Source: Thioalkalivibrio sp.
GTDB lineage: Bacteria > Pseudomonadota > Gammaproteobacteria > SpSt-1174
Assembly (NCBI GenBank): GCA_011046015.1
Contig: DSBO01000209.1
Coordinates: 1-9,444 of the forward strand
Direction: 5' to 3'
Length of the DNA: 9,444 nucleotides
The translations under genes were made by a program, and so were the position numbers. Shown here piece after piece: positions 1-6,925 of this stretch; the first letter of the stretch is position 1, and every line of letters starts with the position of its first letter. Below the pieces are notes generated by a model. The model was not told the DNA's origin, did no database searches, and saw only the letters and a program-made list of their open reading frames with translations.

Positions 1-161
1 CCATCAAAGCCAATGCGCGAGGGTTTCGGTCATTTGAGAGTTTCCGCTATAGCATTCTGTTCTACTGCGGCCGCCTGGATATGGCGCCATAGTGATCACA
101 GGAATTTACGAAGAACCCGAAAAGTAGCGCACACGTCACGTCCCTGGTATAGCGATATCAT
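1..161. other. Short non-coding stretch downstream of gnd
   Basis: No convincing gene is seen after the gnd stop. There is no GC-rich stem followed by a T run, so no Rho-independent terminator can be called. Four perfect palindromes lie close together: gctatagc (46-53), gcggccgc (67-74), tatggcgccata (80-91) and gtgatcac (92-99). On the minus strand a nine-codon frame (MTETLAHWL, 33-4) is preceded by a GGAAA stretch. Its TGA overlaps an ATG at 4-2 that could begin a further gene beyond the left edge. None of these is strong enough to call alone. Confidence 0.5.
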
Positions 162-1583
162 TTAGTCCAGCCAGTGGCTATGCAGGGGCTGCCCGTCCGG
201 GTCATCAACGCGCTGATAGGTGTGCGCACCAAAGGCGTCCCGTTGTGCCTGCGTCAGGTTCTGTGGCAGTCGTGCCGAACGATAGCTATCGTAGTACGCT
301 AGCGATGCACTGAGACCCGGTACAGGCACCCCATGCTGTTGTGCCAGACAAACGACCTTGCGCCAGGCAAGCTGGCGCTTCTCCACGCTCGACCGTAATT
401 CCTCATCAAGAAGCAGATTGTCGAGCTGCGCATCGTGCTCATAAGCCTGCATGATCGTGTCGAGTAAACGTGCGCGGATGATGCATCCGCCTTTCCAGAT
501 CCGCGCCATCTCCCGCAGATTGATCGACCAGCTGTATTTGCGGGAGCCCTCGGCAATGAGTGACATACCCTGTGCATACGCGGCAACTTTGGCTGCATAG
601 AGCGCGTCGTGAACGGACTGGATCAACTCCGTGGTATCGCCCTGATGGACGCCGGTCGCCGGTCCTTGCAGGATTGTTGCGGCACGTACTCGTTCCTCCT
701 TCATGCTCGACAGCACCCGTGCGTCAATCGCGGCGGCGATGCCCGGAATGGGAACGCCAAGCGTAAGTGCAACCTGCGCAGTCCAGCGTCCCGTGCCTTT
801 TTGACCTGCCCGGTCGAGGACACTGTCGACGAGGAAACCATCACTCCGGTCATCAGGTGCAGAAAGGATCTTTGCCGTAATTTCAATTAAAAATGACTCC
901 AGCGGGCCGCGATTCCAGTCGGCGAAAACCTGCGCTAAGGCATCGGGCGCAAGTCCACCGATGGCGGAGAGTATGTGATAAGCCTCGGCGATGAGTTGCA
1001 TGTCGGCATACTCAATGCCGTTATGGACCATCTTGACGAAATGTCCGGCGCCATCCGCACCGACATGCGTCACACATGCCCCCGAATCGGTCTTTGCAGC
1101 AATAGCCTCGAATATCGGACGGATATGCTCATACGCGTCGCTGTCACCGCCGGGCATAAGCGAAGGCCCGTGCCGCGCTCCTTCTTCACCACCCGAAACG
1201 CCGACGCCAAAGAATCGAAGACCTGACTCGGCATAGTCTTTTTCGCGTCGCCGGGTGTCTTCATACCAGGAGTTGCCGCCATCGATGACGATATCTCCTT
1301 CATCCAGCAACGGCTTGAGTTGAGCAAGGACACTATCGACCGGATCGCCGGCCTTGATCATCATCATGATCTTGCGTGGTCGCTGCAGAGCGCTGACCAG
1401 TTGTTCGAGGCTTTCAGTCGCTTGCAGTCGGTCACCGCTTTCGGTGACGGCCTGGTCGGTGAGTGTAGAACGACGATTGAACACAGCCACCGAAAAACCA
1501 TGATCAAGGATATTGAGCGCGAGATTGCGCCCCATCACGGCCATGCCAATCATACCGAAGTGGCTCTTCGCATCATTGTTCAT
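162..1583 (-). CDS. gnd: 6-phosphogluconate dehydrogenase, decarboxylating
   Basis: The enzyme oxidises 6-phosphogluconate to ribulose 5-phosphate and CO2 with reduction of NADP+, the third step of the oxidative pentose phosphate pathway in the cytoplasm. At 473 residues it has the usual length of the long, E. coli-like form. Visible motifs are the N-terminal Rossmann loop GMIGMAVMGRN (10-20), the substrate motif GVSGGEEGAR (128-137), the catalytic Lys184 in HFVKMVHNGIEY with the Glu about seven residues on, and the C-terminal FGAHTYQR (451-458) that reaches into the partner subunit. The ATG start is supported by a GGAG 7 bases upstream (1591-1594) and overlaps the stop of the EF-hand frame as ATGA, which suggests translational coupling. 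Base composition is clearly lower in G+C than in merA (for example 25 of 60 at 841-900). Identification is very secure. Confidence 0.97.
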   Translation of the reverse strand: MNNDAKSHFGMIGMAVMGRNLALNILDHGFSVAVFNRRSTLTDQAVTESGDRLQATESLEQLVSALQRPRKIMMMIKAGDPVDSVLAQLKPLLDEGDIVIDGGNSWYEDTRRREKDYAESGLRFFGVGVSGGEEGARHGPSLMPGGDSDAYEHIRPIFEAIAAKTDSGACVTHVGADGAGHFVKMVHNGIEYADMQLIAEAYHILSAIGGLAPDALAQVFADWNRGPLESFLIEITAKILSAPDDRSDGFLVDSVLDRAGQKGTGRWTAQVALTLGVPIPGIAAAIDARVLSSMKEERVRAATILQGPATGVHQGDTTELIQSVHDALYAAKVAAYAQGMSLIAEGSRKYSWSINLREMARIWKGGCIIRARLLDTIMQAYEHDAQLDNLLLDEELRSSVEKRQLAWRKVVCLAQQHGVPVPGLSASLAYYDSYRSARLPQNLTQAQRDAFGAHTYQRVDDPDGQPLHSHWLD

Positions 1584-1702
1584 TGTCGCACTCCATCATT
1601 CAGGCAGAAAGCAAATCCAATCCCGGCGGCGAGCTCGCCCGCTGTAATCCGTCCATCACCATCAATATCCAGGGCGTCGAACACAGCATCCTTTCGTTCA
1701 AT
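1580..1702 (-). CDS. Short EF-hand calcium-binding reading frame between zwf and gnd
   Basis: The apparent 114-base gap between zwf and gnd is open in one frame and encodes a textbook EF-hand. The loop DIDGDGRITAGE has Asp at positions 1, 3 and 5, Gly at 6, Ile at 8 and Glu at 12. It is flanked by an amphipathic entering stretch (IERKDAVFDAL) and an exit stretch (LAAGIGFAF). The frame ends CGA-CAA-TGA and its stop overlaps the gnd start as ATGA. The start is unclear. In-frame options are an ATT overlapping the zwf stop (1702, 40 residues) or a GTG at 1684 (34 residues) preceded by AAAGGA. The ATG at 1689 is out of frame. An in-frame TGA lies just before the ATT. It could be a genuine small protein, the remnant of a larger EF-hand gene, or a tail of Zwf separated by a one-base shift. 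EF-hands usually act in pairs and only one is present. The motif is certain; a functional gene is not. Confidence 0.5.
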   Translation of the reverse strand: MERKDAVFDALDIDGDGRITAGELAAGIGFAFCLNDGVRQ

Positions 1703-3203
1703 CGCTCAGGGGGCGCCAGGCCTGCCTGTCACGGCGTAACAGCAACTCTGCTTCCAGCGGGCCTTCACTACCAGCGGCATAGTCAGGAAAATCATCGGGT
1801 GGCGAAGTCTCGAAGGCCTCAAGGATCGGGGTGACGAAACGCCAGGCGGCCTCTACCCCGTCCGCCCGTGCGAACAGAGAGGCATCATCGCGCAGGGCAC
1901 CCAGCACCAACCGTTGGTAAGGCGACAGCGTGCCATCCGGATGGGTCTCACGAAAGCCGAAATGCATACGCACCGGGTCCACCGACAGCACCGTCCCCGG
2001 CGTCTTGGCGCCGAAGTGGAACTGGATGGACTCGCCCGGCTGCAGGCAAATCACCAGGCGGTTGGGCTCAATACGCTCACAGGCCTGCGCATCACCGAAC
2101 AGGCAGTGTGGCACCGCTTTGAACTGGATCATCACCTCGACACAGCCCCGCGCCAGGCGCTTGCCGGTGCGCAGGTAAAAGGGCACCCCTTGCCAGCGCC
2201 AGTTGTCCACGAACACCCGCAGGGCCGCGTAGGTGGGGGTGACCGAGTCCGGCGCGACCCCCGGCTCCTGCCGGTAACCGGGCATTACCCCGTCCGCGGA
2301 CGGTCCGTATTGCCCCAGCACGACATTATCAAGGGCATCCTTTCCCGACAACGGCCGCAAGGCGCGCAGCACCTCAACCTTGTGGTCGCGTACGTCGTCG
2401 GCCTGGAAGCTCAGTGGCGGCTCCATGGCGATCAGGGCCAGCAGTTGCAGGAGATGATTCTGCACCATGTCGCGCAATACGCCGGACTCCTCGTAATAAG
2501 CGCCGCGATTCTCCACCCCAAACGTTTCACTCGCCGTGATCTGCACCTGGTCGATGTGCCGCCGATTCCACAGGGTCTCGAACACGCTGTTGGCGAAGCG
2601 CAGCACCAGCAGGTTCTGCACGGTTTCCTTGCCGAGATAGTGGTCGATGCGAAAGATCTGCTCCTCGCGGAATACCCGGTGCAGGGCATCATTCAATGTC
2701 TGCGCACTCGTCAGGTCATGTCCGAAGGGCTTTTCGATCATCAGGCGGGTGAATGGTCCCTCTGTGTCCCGGTTGACCAGGCCGGCTGCGCCCAACCGTT
2801 CGGCAATCCCGGCATAGAGACTGGGCAGGGTGGCGAGAAAGAACATTCGATTGCCTTCCGTGCGCCATCGACGATCCAGATCCGGCAAGCGTTGCGCCAG
2901 CGAGCGGTAAGCCTGCGCATCCAGGAAGTCTCCGCGCACGTACGCCAGGCGTCGGCCAAAGCTCGTCCACTCGCTATCCGTCGATGGTTCCTCACTAAAC
3001 CGGTCGCAGGCTTCTCGCATCTGCCTGGCATAGGCAGCGTCATCCCAGTCCTTGCGACCGAACCCGAGCACCGAGAATCCCTCCGGCAGTATCCCTTTCC
3101 GATGCATGCCAAAAAGCGATGGCATCAGTTTGCGCCGGACCAGGTCGCCGGTCCCAAACAGAACCAGTACGCACGGTGGTATCGCGTGCTCAGGTGTGCT
3201 CAT
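1698..3203 (-). CDS. zwf: Glucose-6-phosphate 1-dehydrogenase
   Basis: The enzyme oxidises glucose 6-phosphate to 6-phosphogluconolactone and produces NADPH, the entry step of the oxidative pentose phosphate pathway, in the cytoplasm. The 501 residues match the family length. Motifs in order are a nucleotide-binding loop near 16-26, EKPFGHDL (157-164), the substrate-binding RIDHYLGKE (185-193), and DMVQNH with the expected catalytic His250. The nucleotide loop reads FGTGDLVRRK, whereas the family usually has FG-x-S/T-GDLA, so one residue is missing. This could alter cofactor binding or be a sequence error. The ATG overlaps the stop of the glucoamylase gene as ATGA, and a GAGGA lies 6 bases upstream. 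The end, WRPLSD, is typical of the family, so the gene looks complete. It very probably works with gnd, two frames downstream. Confidence 0.96.
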   Translation of the reverse strand: MSTPEHAIPPCVLVLFGTGDLVRRKLMPSLFGMHRKGILPEGFSVLGFGRKDWDDAAYARQMREACDRFSEEPSTDSEWTSFGRRLAYVRGDFLDAQAYRSLAQRLPDLDRRWRTEGNRMFFLATLPSLYAGIAERLGAAGLVNRDTEGPFTRLMIEKPFGHDLTSAQTLNDALHRVFREEQIFRIDHYLGKETVQNLLVLRFANSVFETLWNRRHIDQVQITASETFGVENRGAYYEESGVLRDMVQNHLLQLLALIAMEPPLSFQADDVRDHKVEVLRALRPLSGKDALDNVVLGQYGPSADGVMPGYRQEPGVAPDSVTPTYAALRVFVDNWRWQGVPFYLRTGKRLARGCVEVMIQFKAVPHCLFGDAQACERIEPNRLVICLQPGESIQFHFGAKTPGTVLSVDPVRMHFGFRETHPDGTLSPYQRLVLGALRDDASLFARADGVEAAWRFVTPILEAFETSPPDDFPDYAAGSEGPLEAELLLRRDRQAWRPLSD

Positions 3204-5302
3204 ACTTCGTCCTCATCGGCGTCCCGGTCGGGACGGTCAAATACTTTGCGGTCCTTGCGTGAGCGCAGCAGGCGGATATATTCTGCGTGTGCCCACGCCA
3301 GCGGTGTGGCGCTGCCGGTGCCCCGGCCCGGGGTCAGGCCGCGGGCGGGGATCGGTTCGGCCTCCCAGACCTGTTCGGGCAGCATGCCGCCATCGTTGGC
3401 GAAGCACTCCAAGGCCCTGATAAAGGGTAACGGGTCACGCCCGGCCGCCAGTTCGTAGTGACCGCGCTCGCCGGTCAACAGCGGCCACAGCCGCCCGCGG
3501 CCGGTGCCGTCGAACGGCGCGCCGTCCTCGTGCTCGCCATAGCCGTCACCGTTGTAGCGGAACCAGGCCGGGCCACAAGGGGTGTCGCGCCGGCACAGGG
3601 CATCCCACACCGGCAGGGTCTTGAGCACATGCGGATCGTCCGGCGCTCGCAGGCCGAGGCGCACCAGTTCGAGGAAACCACCGTCCACCACGCAGCACTG
3701 AGACGGGTTGACCATGGCCTCCGGCGGCAGGTTACGGATCGGTAAAAACACCCGGCACTCCGGCAGGTGTTCACCGGTTTCGGCGGGCGGGATCTGTGCG
3801 ATACGCTCGTAGTGCTCGGGATGATCGGGCAGCAAGCGGCCACAATCGGTGAAGGTCCAGTCCTCGATGCGCTGTTCCCAGCCTTGCGCCACACGGCGGT
3901 AGGTGGTGGCTTGTGGCGCTTTGCCGGCGCTCTCGGACACCGCGGCCGCGGCATAGAGCGCGGCGATGATCACGGCCAGGGTGTGCGGGCTGTAGCCACG
4001 GTTCTCCTCCCAGCGATCCTGGGGTGTGAGCGGGCCGTGGCCGATCAGGAAATCGGCGGCGCGCCGTACCAGCGGATAAGGATCGTATTCCAGCAGGCCT
4101 TCGCGGCGCAGGCGCTCGGCCAGTAACACCGGATAGCCGACCTCATCAAGTTGCAGGCCCTTCCAGTAGGGACGCCCGTCGACCCAGAAGTTCTGCAACC
4201 AGTAGCCGTCGTTCTGTTGCCGCGAGCTCAGGTAGTCCAGGATCTGCACCGGTGTCTCCCGATCACCGGCAGCGAGCAGCCCCATGGCCTGCTGGTAGAG
4301 ATCCCGCGGCCACACCAGATGGTAACCGCCGGTCGGCTCATCCGCAGATGTCGCTTCACCCCAGGGGATGGACAGCGAGGCGACACCGGCGCCGGGCTGC
4401 TGCTTGTCCATGTGGGTACGCAGGATGGCGACCGAACGGCGGTACAGGCGGCCGCCATCGGTGCTTTGCCTGGATAGATCGAGCAGGCCGGCCTGGTAGG
4501 CCCGCCAACCGTCCATGTACTCTTTAAGCACCGCGTCGAAACCGCGTCCATGCATGCAATCGCTGGCCGCCTGGAAAGCGGCGCCCTCGCTGCGACCGAA
4601 GCCGAGGCAGAGGGTGAACTCGCGGCTCGGTCCGGGCAGGATCTCAGCGGTCAGGGCAATATGGCCCGGGCCCGCGGCGTCGAAAGACCAGGTCATTTGC
4701 CGGTGCTGTTCGAGATCCTGCCAACCGTCGGAGTGTCCGACATAGCCTGCCGACATCCTCGCGAAGGGTACGCTGGCGGTGAGCGCGGCGTAAACGCCGC
4801 CCTGGCGGGCCAGCAGCCAGTCGGCGTCGGTGAAGGCGTGATGGCAGTAGCCCTCGTTATTGCCGCCCTGGTTACCCAGTTGCGGCGCCCACAGCACATA
4901 CAGGCGATACTGTTCCGCTGCCGCCACCCGCGGTTCAAACCGGACTCGCATCATGATGCAGTCGGCCTCGGGATCGGTGCATAGCGTTTTCACTAACCGG
5001 TAGCGGCCCGCCGGGTCGTCACTGGTGACGCGGATAGCCGGCACACCGTCCTCCAGCCACTCGACGCGGTGTTCCAGGTCGCGCCGCTCCTCGTGAAACA
5101 ACTCGCCCCCATCGGTAATAAGGAGTTGGAGGTCACGTTGGTTGGGGCAATCCACGGTCGGCCAGTAGACTTCGGTGAGTACACCATTGCCGACGGTGAA
5201 CCAGACGCGCGAGCGCGTGCTGAGTGCGGTGCCCACCGCCTGCTTGCGGGCGCTGGACCAGGTGGCGGGCAGGCCGGGCCGGCCGAAGGCGGCTTCACTC
5301 AT
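3200..5302 (-). CDS. GH15 family glucoamylase (glucan 1,4-alpha-glucosidase)
   Basis: This is a glycoside hydrolase family 15 protein of the bacterial glucoamylase/glucodextranase type, expected to release glucose from the non-reducing ends of alpha-glucans such as glycogen or starch. Residues 1 to about 270 look like the N-terminal beta-sandwich domain. The rest is the (alpha/alpha)6 barrel, with GGYHLVWPRDLYQ (325-337), QLDEVGYP (384-391), DRWEENRGYSP (429-439) holding the probable general acid (Glu432 or Glu433), and LPEQVWE (641-647) with the probable base Glu643. The C-terminal ATPLAWAHAEYIRL is also characteristic. There is no signal peptide, so the enzyme should be cytoplasmic and act on stored polyglucan or internalised oligosaccharide. 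The ATG overlaps the end of the merB-like gene (ATGAGTGA) with AAAGGA upstream. The acidic tail DADEDEV is unremarkable. The family is secure, but substrate specificity (glycogen, maltodextrin, isomalto-glucan or trehalose) cannot be settled from sequence. Confidence 0.93.
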   Translation of the reverse strand: MSEAAFGRPGLPATWSSARKQAVGTALSTRSRVWFTVGNGVLTEVYWPTVDCPNQRDLQLLITDGGELFHEERRDLEHRVEWLEDGVPAIRVTSDDPAGRYRLVKTLCTDPEADCIMMRVRFEPRVAAAEQYRLYVLWAPQLGNQGGNNEGYCHHAFTDADWLLARQGGVYAALTASVPFARMSAGYVGHSDGWQDLEQHRQMTWSFDAAGPGHIALTAEILPGPSREFTLCLGFGRSEGAAFQAASDCMHGRGFDAVLKEYMDGWRAYQAGLLDLSRQSTDGGRLYRRSVAILRTHMDKQQPGAGVASLSIPWGEATSADEPTGGYHLVWPRDLYQQAMGLLAAGDRETPVQILDYLSSRQQNDGYWLQNFWVDGRPYWKGLQLDEVGYPVLLAERLRREGLLEYDPYPLVRRAADFLIGHGPLTPQDRWEENRGYSPHTLAVIIAALYAAAAVSESAGKAPQATTYRRVAQGWEQRIEDWTFTDCGRLLPDHPEHYERIAQIPPAETGEHLPECRVFLPIRNLPPEAMVNPSQCCVVDGGFLELVRLGLRAPDDPHVLKTLPVWDALCRRDTPCGPAWFRYNGDGYGEHEDGAPFDGTGRGRLWPLLTGERGHYELAAGRDPLPFIRALECFANDGGMLPEQVWEAEPIPARGLTPGRGTGSATPLAWAHAEYIRLLRSRKDRKVFDRPDRDADEDEV

Positions 5303-5996
5303 GCGTCGTCGTTCCTTTCGCCTGCCTGGATACCGCTGTAGCCGCTGTTCCGGCAGGGTCAGTCAAGTGTTGCTGGAAGGAGAAGAAGACGTTGGCAATG
5401 ACCGCTGCCTGCGGCAAGGTAAAGACCCTGGCATCGCTCCACCCCGCGCAGGTAGCGCACATGAACTGGATGTTCGGGCACAGCCTGTCGCAACAGGGCC
5501 TGCCGTTGCGGGACAAATCGCTTTGTCCCCAGACCACGGCGGTATGATCGAGCGGCTGTTCGGGCAGGCCGCCATTCTCGCCGACCTCGCAGTACAGGGC
5601 GCGCCCACAGGAGGCGCAGTGGCCTTCGACCCTGGATCTGCGACCGAGCAGGCGCGGTATCGCCAGTGTGTCGATAGCGCAGAAGGCGTATACCTTTGCG
5701 CCATCCGCGCAGTGCGCCTGAAAAGGTGTTTCATCGGCGCTGAACGGGTAGCAACCCAGGCCGTTGGCCTGCAGCACCACGGCGTCCAGATCGACCAGGG
5801 CCGCCAGCCGGGCCGAATCAATCGTACTCGACTGCGGCGGCGCAGCATCGATACGCCAGCTGTTCAATAGCTGTACATAGGCGCTTCGCACTGGTGGTGA
5901 TGCCGCCTCGATGCGTTGTTGCAGAGGGAAGGTTTCGCGCAGGTATTCCAGGGCGTCGTGCACTGCGGCTCGCAGCTGTGCGGGTGTTTGCTGCAT
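5295..5996 (-). CDS. merB: Divergent organomercurial lyase (MerB family)
   Basis: MerB cleaves the carbon-mercury bond of organomercurials and passes Hg(II) to MerA. The 233-residue protein has a MerB-type core. YAFCAIDTLAIPRLLGR (103-119) matches YAWCALDTLIFPALIGR of classical MerB and keeps the catalytic Cys106 and Asp109. The His-Cys127 follows at the same 21-residue spacing as C96 to C117. A CC pair (168-169) sits where the second catalytic cysteine C159 belongs. Unusual are two added CxxC pairs (127/130 and 180/183) and about twelve cysteines in total. The start is fixed by AAGGAG 9 bases before the ATG at 5996; the frame is open further upstream, but that part lies over other genes. Its end overlaps the GH15 start. 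Lyase activity is inferred; a related mercury- or metal-binding role is the main alternative. Confidence 0.8.
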   Translation of the reverse strand: MQQTPAQLRAAVHDALEYLRETFPLQQRIEAASPPVRSAYVQLLNSWRIDAAPPQSSTIDSARLAALVDLDAVVLQANGLGCYPFSADETPFQAHCADGAKVYAFCAIDTLAIPRLLGRRSRVEGHCASCGRALYCEVGENGGLPEQPLDHTAVVWGQSDLSRNGRPCCDRLCPNIQFMCATCAGWSDARVFTLPQAAVIANVFFSFQQHLTDPAGTAATAVSRQAKGTTTHE

Positions 5997-6001
5997 CCGT
6001 T

Positions 6002-6346
6002 CTATCTCCTTGGACGTGTAGCGGTGGCGGGATCGGAAGCGTTCATCGCATCTCCCTGCGCCTGCCGGGTATCCACCGGCTGCTGTTTCATATCCCCCGG
6101 ATCCGTGTCGGCCGTCATCGGTCCGCCGTCGGGTGATCCGGGATCGACATGGCGTGCGCAGGCGCGTGCCATGCCAAAGACCCCAGACAGTCCGCCAGCG
6201 TACAAGACATGGTGCATCACCAAGCGCTGCAAGTGCCGTTCGGCTTCGGAATTCTCGCCGCCCCCGCCGGCCGCGAAGCTTTCGGCATGAAAGGCCAGTA
6301 GCAGTGTGATCAGTAACCACCGCGGCCGGGGCTGGTTCATCTTCAT
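6002..6346 (-). CDS. Small secreted protein of unknown function
   Basis: I do not recognise this 114-residue product. It begins with basic residues followed by a hydrophobic segment (WLLITLLLAFHAESFAA), a likely cleavable Sec signal peptide ending near residue 25, so it should be periplasmic. The mature part starts GGGGENSEAERHLQRLVMHHVLYAGGLSG in character: an amphipathic helix rich in His and Met, then a hydrophobic turn and one Cys in MARACARH. The remainder is a low-complexity tail rich in Asp, Pro, Gly and Gln that looks disordered. The ATG at 6346 overlaps the stop of the preceding small frame as TGATG. A GTG at 6349 and an ATG at 6340 are alternative starts. Lying between merD and merB, it may belong to mercury handling, with His, Met and Cys as possible ligands, but that is guesswork. 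Confidence 0.6.
   Translation of the reverse strand: MKMNQPRPRWLLITLLLAFHAESFAAGGGGENSEAERHLQRLVMHHVLYAGGLSGVFGMARACARHVDPGSPDGGPMTADTDPGDMKQQPVDTRQAQGDAMNASDPATATRPRR
6006..6011 (-). promoter_or_regulatory. Ribosome binding site that fixes the merB-like start
   Basis: AAGGAG on the minus strand lies 9 bases before the ATG at 5996. It sits inside the last codons of the preceding small gene. It is the strongest Shine-Dalgarno match in the window and argues for the 233-residue product rather than the longer open frame that begins at 6596. Confidence 0.85.
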
Positions 6347-6533
6347 CACCGGCTCGTTGTTGCCAGGGAATCGGTGAAATATTCGCGTGTACCGCGTTCA
6401 CGGATTGCGCCCACGATACGCCCCACGCCCTGCAGGTAGGCCGCGCCGGCCGCGCGCGAACATCGTCTGGAATGTCCAGTCGCTGAAAGGCACCGGCCAA
6501 GTGCGAGTGGGCGTCGGTGAACTGATGGGTCAC
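6346..6533 (-). pseudogene. Small frameshifted gene between merD and the secreted protein
   Basis: Two frames join to make one plausible small protein. A GTG at 6533 overlaps the merD stop as GTGA and has GGAG 8 bases upstream (6542-6545). That frame reads VTHQFTDAHSHLAGAFQRLDIPDDVRA and then degenerates into Pro/Arg/Trp-rich sequence. The other frame is poor until the same point, then reads AAGAAYLQGVGRIVGAIRERG and on to ...YFTDSLATTSR, ending in a TGA that overlaps the next ATG. The switch falls in the alternating GC tract near 6443-6455 and requires one missing base. Restored, the product would be about 62 residues, probably helical, with no recognised motif. It may be a true frameshift mutation, a sequencing error in a GC tract, or less likely a programmed -1 shift. 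Confidence 0.5.
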
Positions 6534-6907
6534 CGGCTGCTCTCCGCGGCGGCGATCGTAGCCACAGGCTTCGCCAGGCCGATGCCGGCGAGGCAATCCC
6601 GGAATCGTTCGATGGCGGATTCGTGCCGGTCGAGCGTGGCACGAATCTCCTTGAGGACGGTTTTAACGGCGGCGCGATCCCCATCCTCCAGCGCGCGGCA
6701 CAGGTCGGTCATCATCGCCAACGAGATCCCAGCAGCCTTGGCGTCGAGTATCAGGCGCAGGCGCTCGAGCGCGCGCCGGTCATAAATCCGGTAGCCGGCA
6801 GGTGTGCACCGGCAGGGACACAGGAGCCCGCGCGTTTCATAATCGCGGACGACGCTGGTGCTCACCCCGGCATCGGTCGCCAGCCTGGAAACGGTGTATG
6901 CGTTCAT
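6530..6907 (-). CDS. merD: MerD, secondary regulator of the mer operon (MerR family)
   Basis: MerD is a MerR-like protein that binds the mer operator and is thought to help down-regulate the operon by displacing or antagonising MerR. The 125-residue protein begins MNAYTVSRLATDAGVSTSVV, very close to Tn501 and Tn21 MerD. It has the winged helix-turn-helix (about 3-50), GGY-like turn PAGYR and a following dimerisation helix. Cys34 and Cys70 sit at the same positions as in classical MerD. Two extra cysteines make a Cys-x-Cys-x-Cys cluster (30, 32, 34). The Hg-binding pattern of MerR itself is not evident. The ATG at 6907 has AAGGA 7 bases upstream; a TTG one codon earlier is the less likely start. 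The 18-base gap to the preceding gene holds this site. merR itself must lie outside the window or be absent. Confidence 0.9.
   Translation of the reverse strand: MNAYTVSRLATDAGVSTSVVRDYETRGLLCPCRCTPAGYRIYDRRALERLRLILDAKAAGISLAMMTDLCRALEDGDRAAVKTVLKEIRATLDRHESAIERFRDCLAGIGLAKPVATIAAAESSR
6542..6545 (-). promoter_or_regulatory. Ribosome binding site for the GTG start after merD
   Basis: GGAG lies inside the last merD codons, 8 bases before the GTG at 6533 that overlaps the merD stop. It supports the small frameshifted frame as a once-translated gene. Confidence 0.5.
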
Positions 6908-6925
6908 CAAACTATCCTTCAGTGT

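Noticed and set aside
1914..3458. Long plus-strand open frame (514 codons) opposite zwf
   Set aside because: It is antisense to zwf and the end of the glucoamylase gene, which are both clearly real. Its product is low in recognisable motifs and arises from GC-rich codon periodicity.
5997..6596. Upstream extension of the merB-like frame to 433 residues
   Set aside because: The added part overlaps the secreted-protein gene and merD out of frame, has no family resemblance, and a strong AAGGAG precedes the ATG at 5996.
6346..6684. A 112-residue protein from the ATG at 6684
   Set aside because: Its first two thirds are a shadow of merD. Only the last 30 or so residues look coding, which is better explained by the frameshifted small gene starting at 6533.
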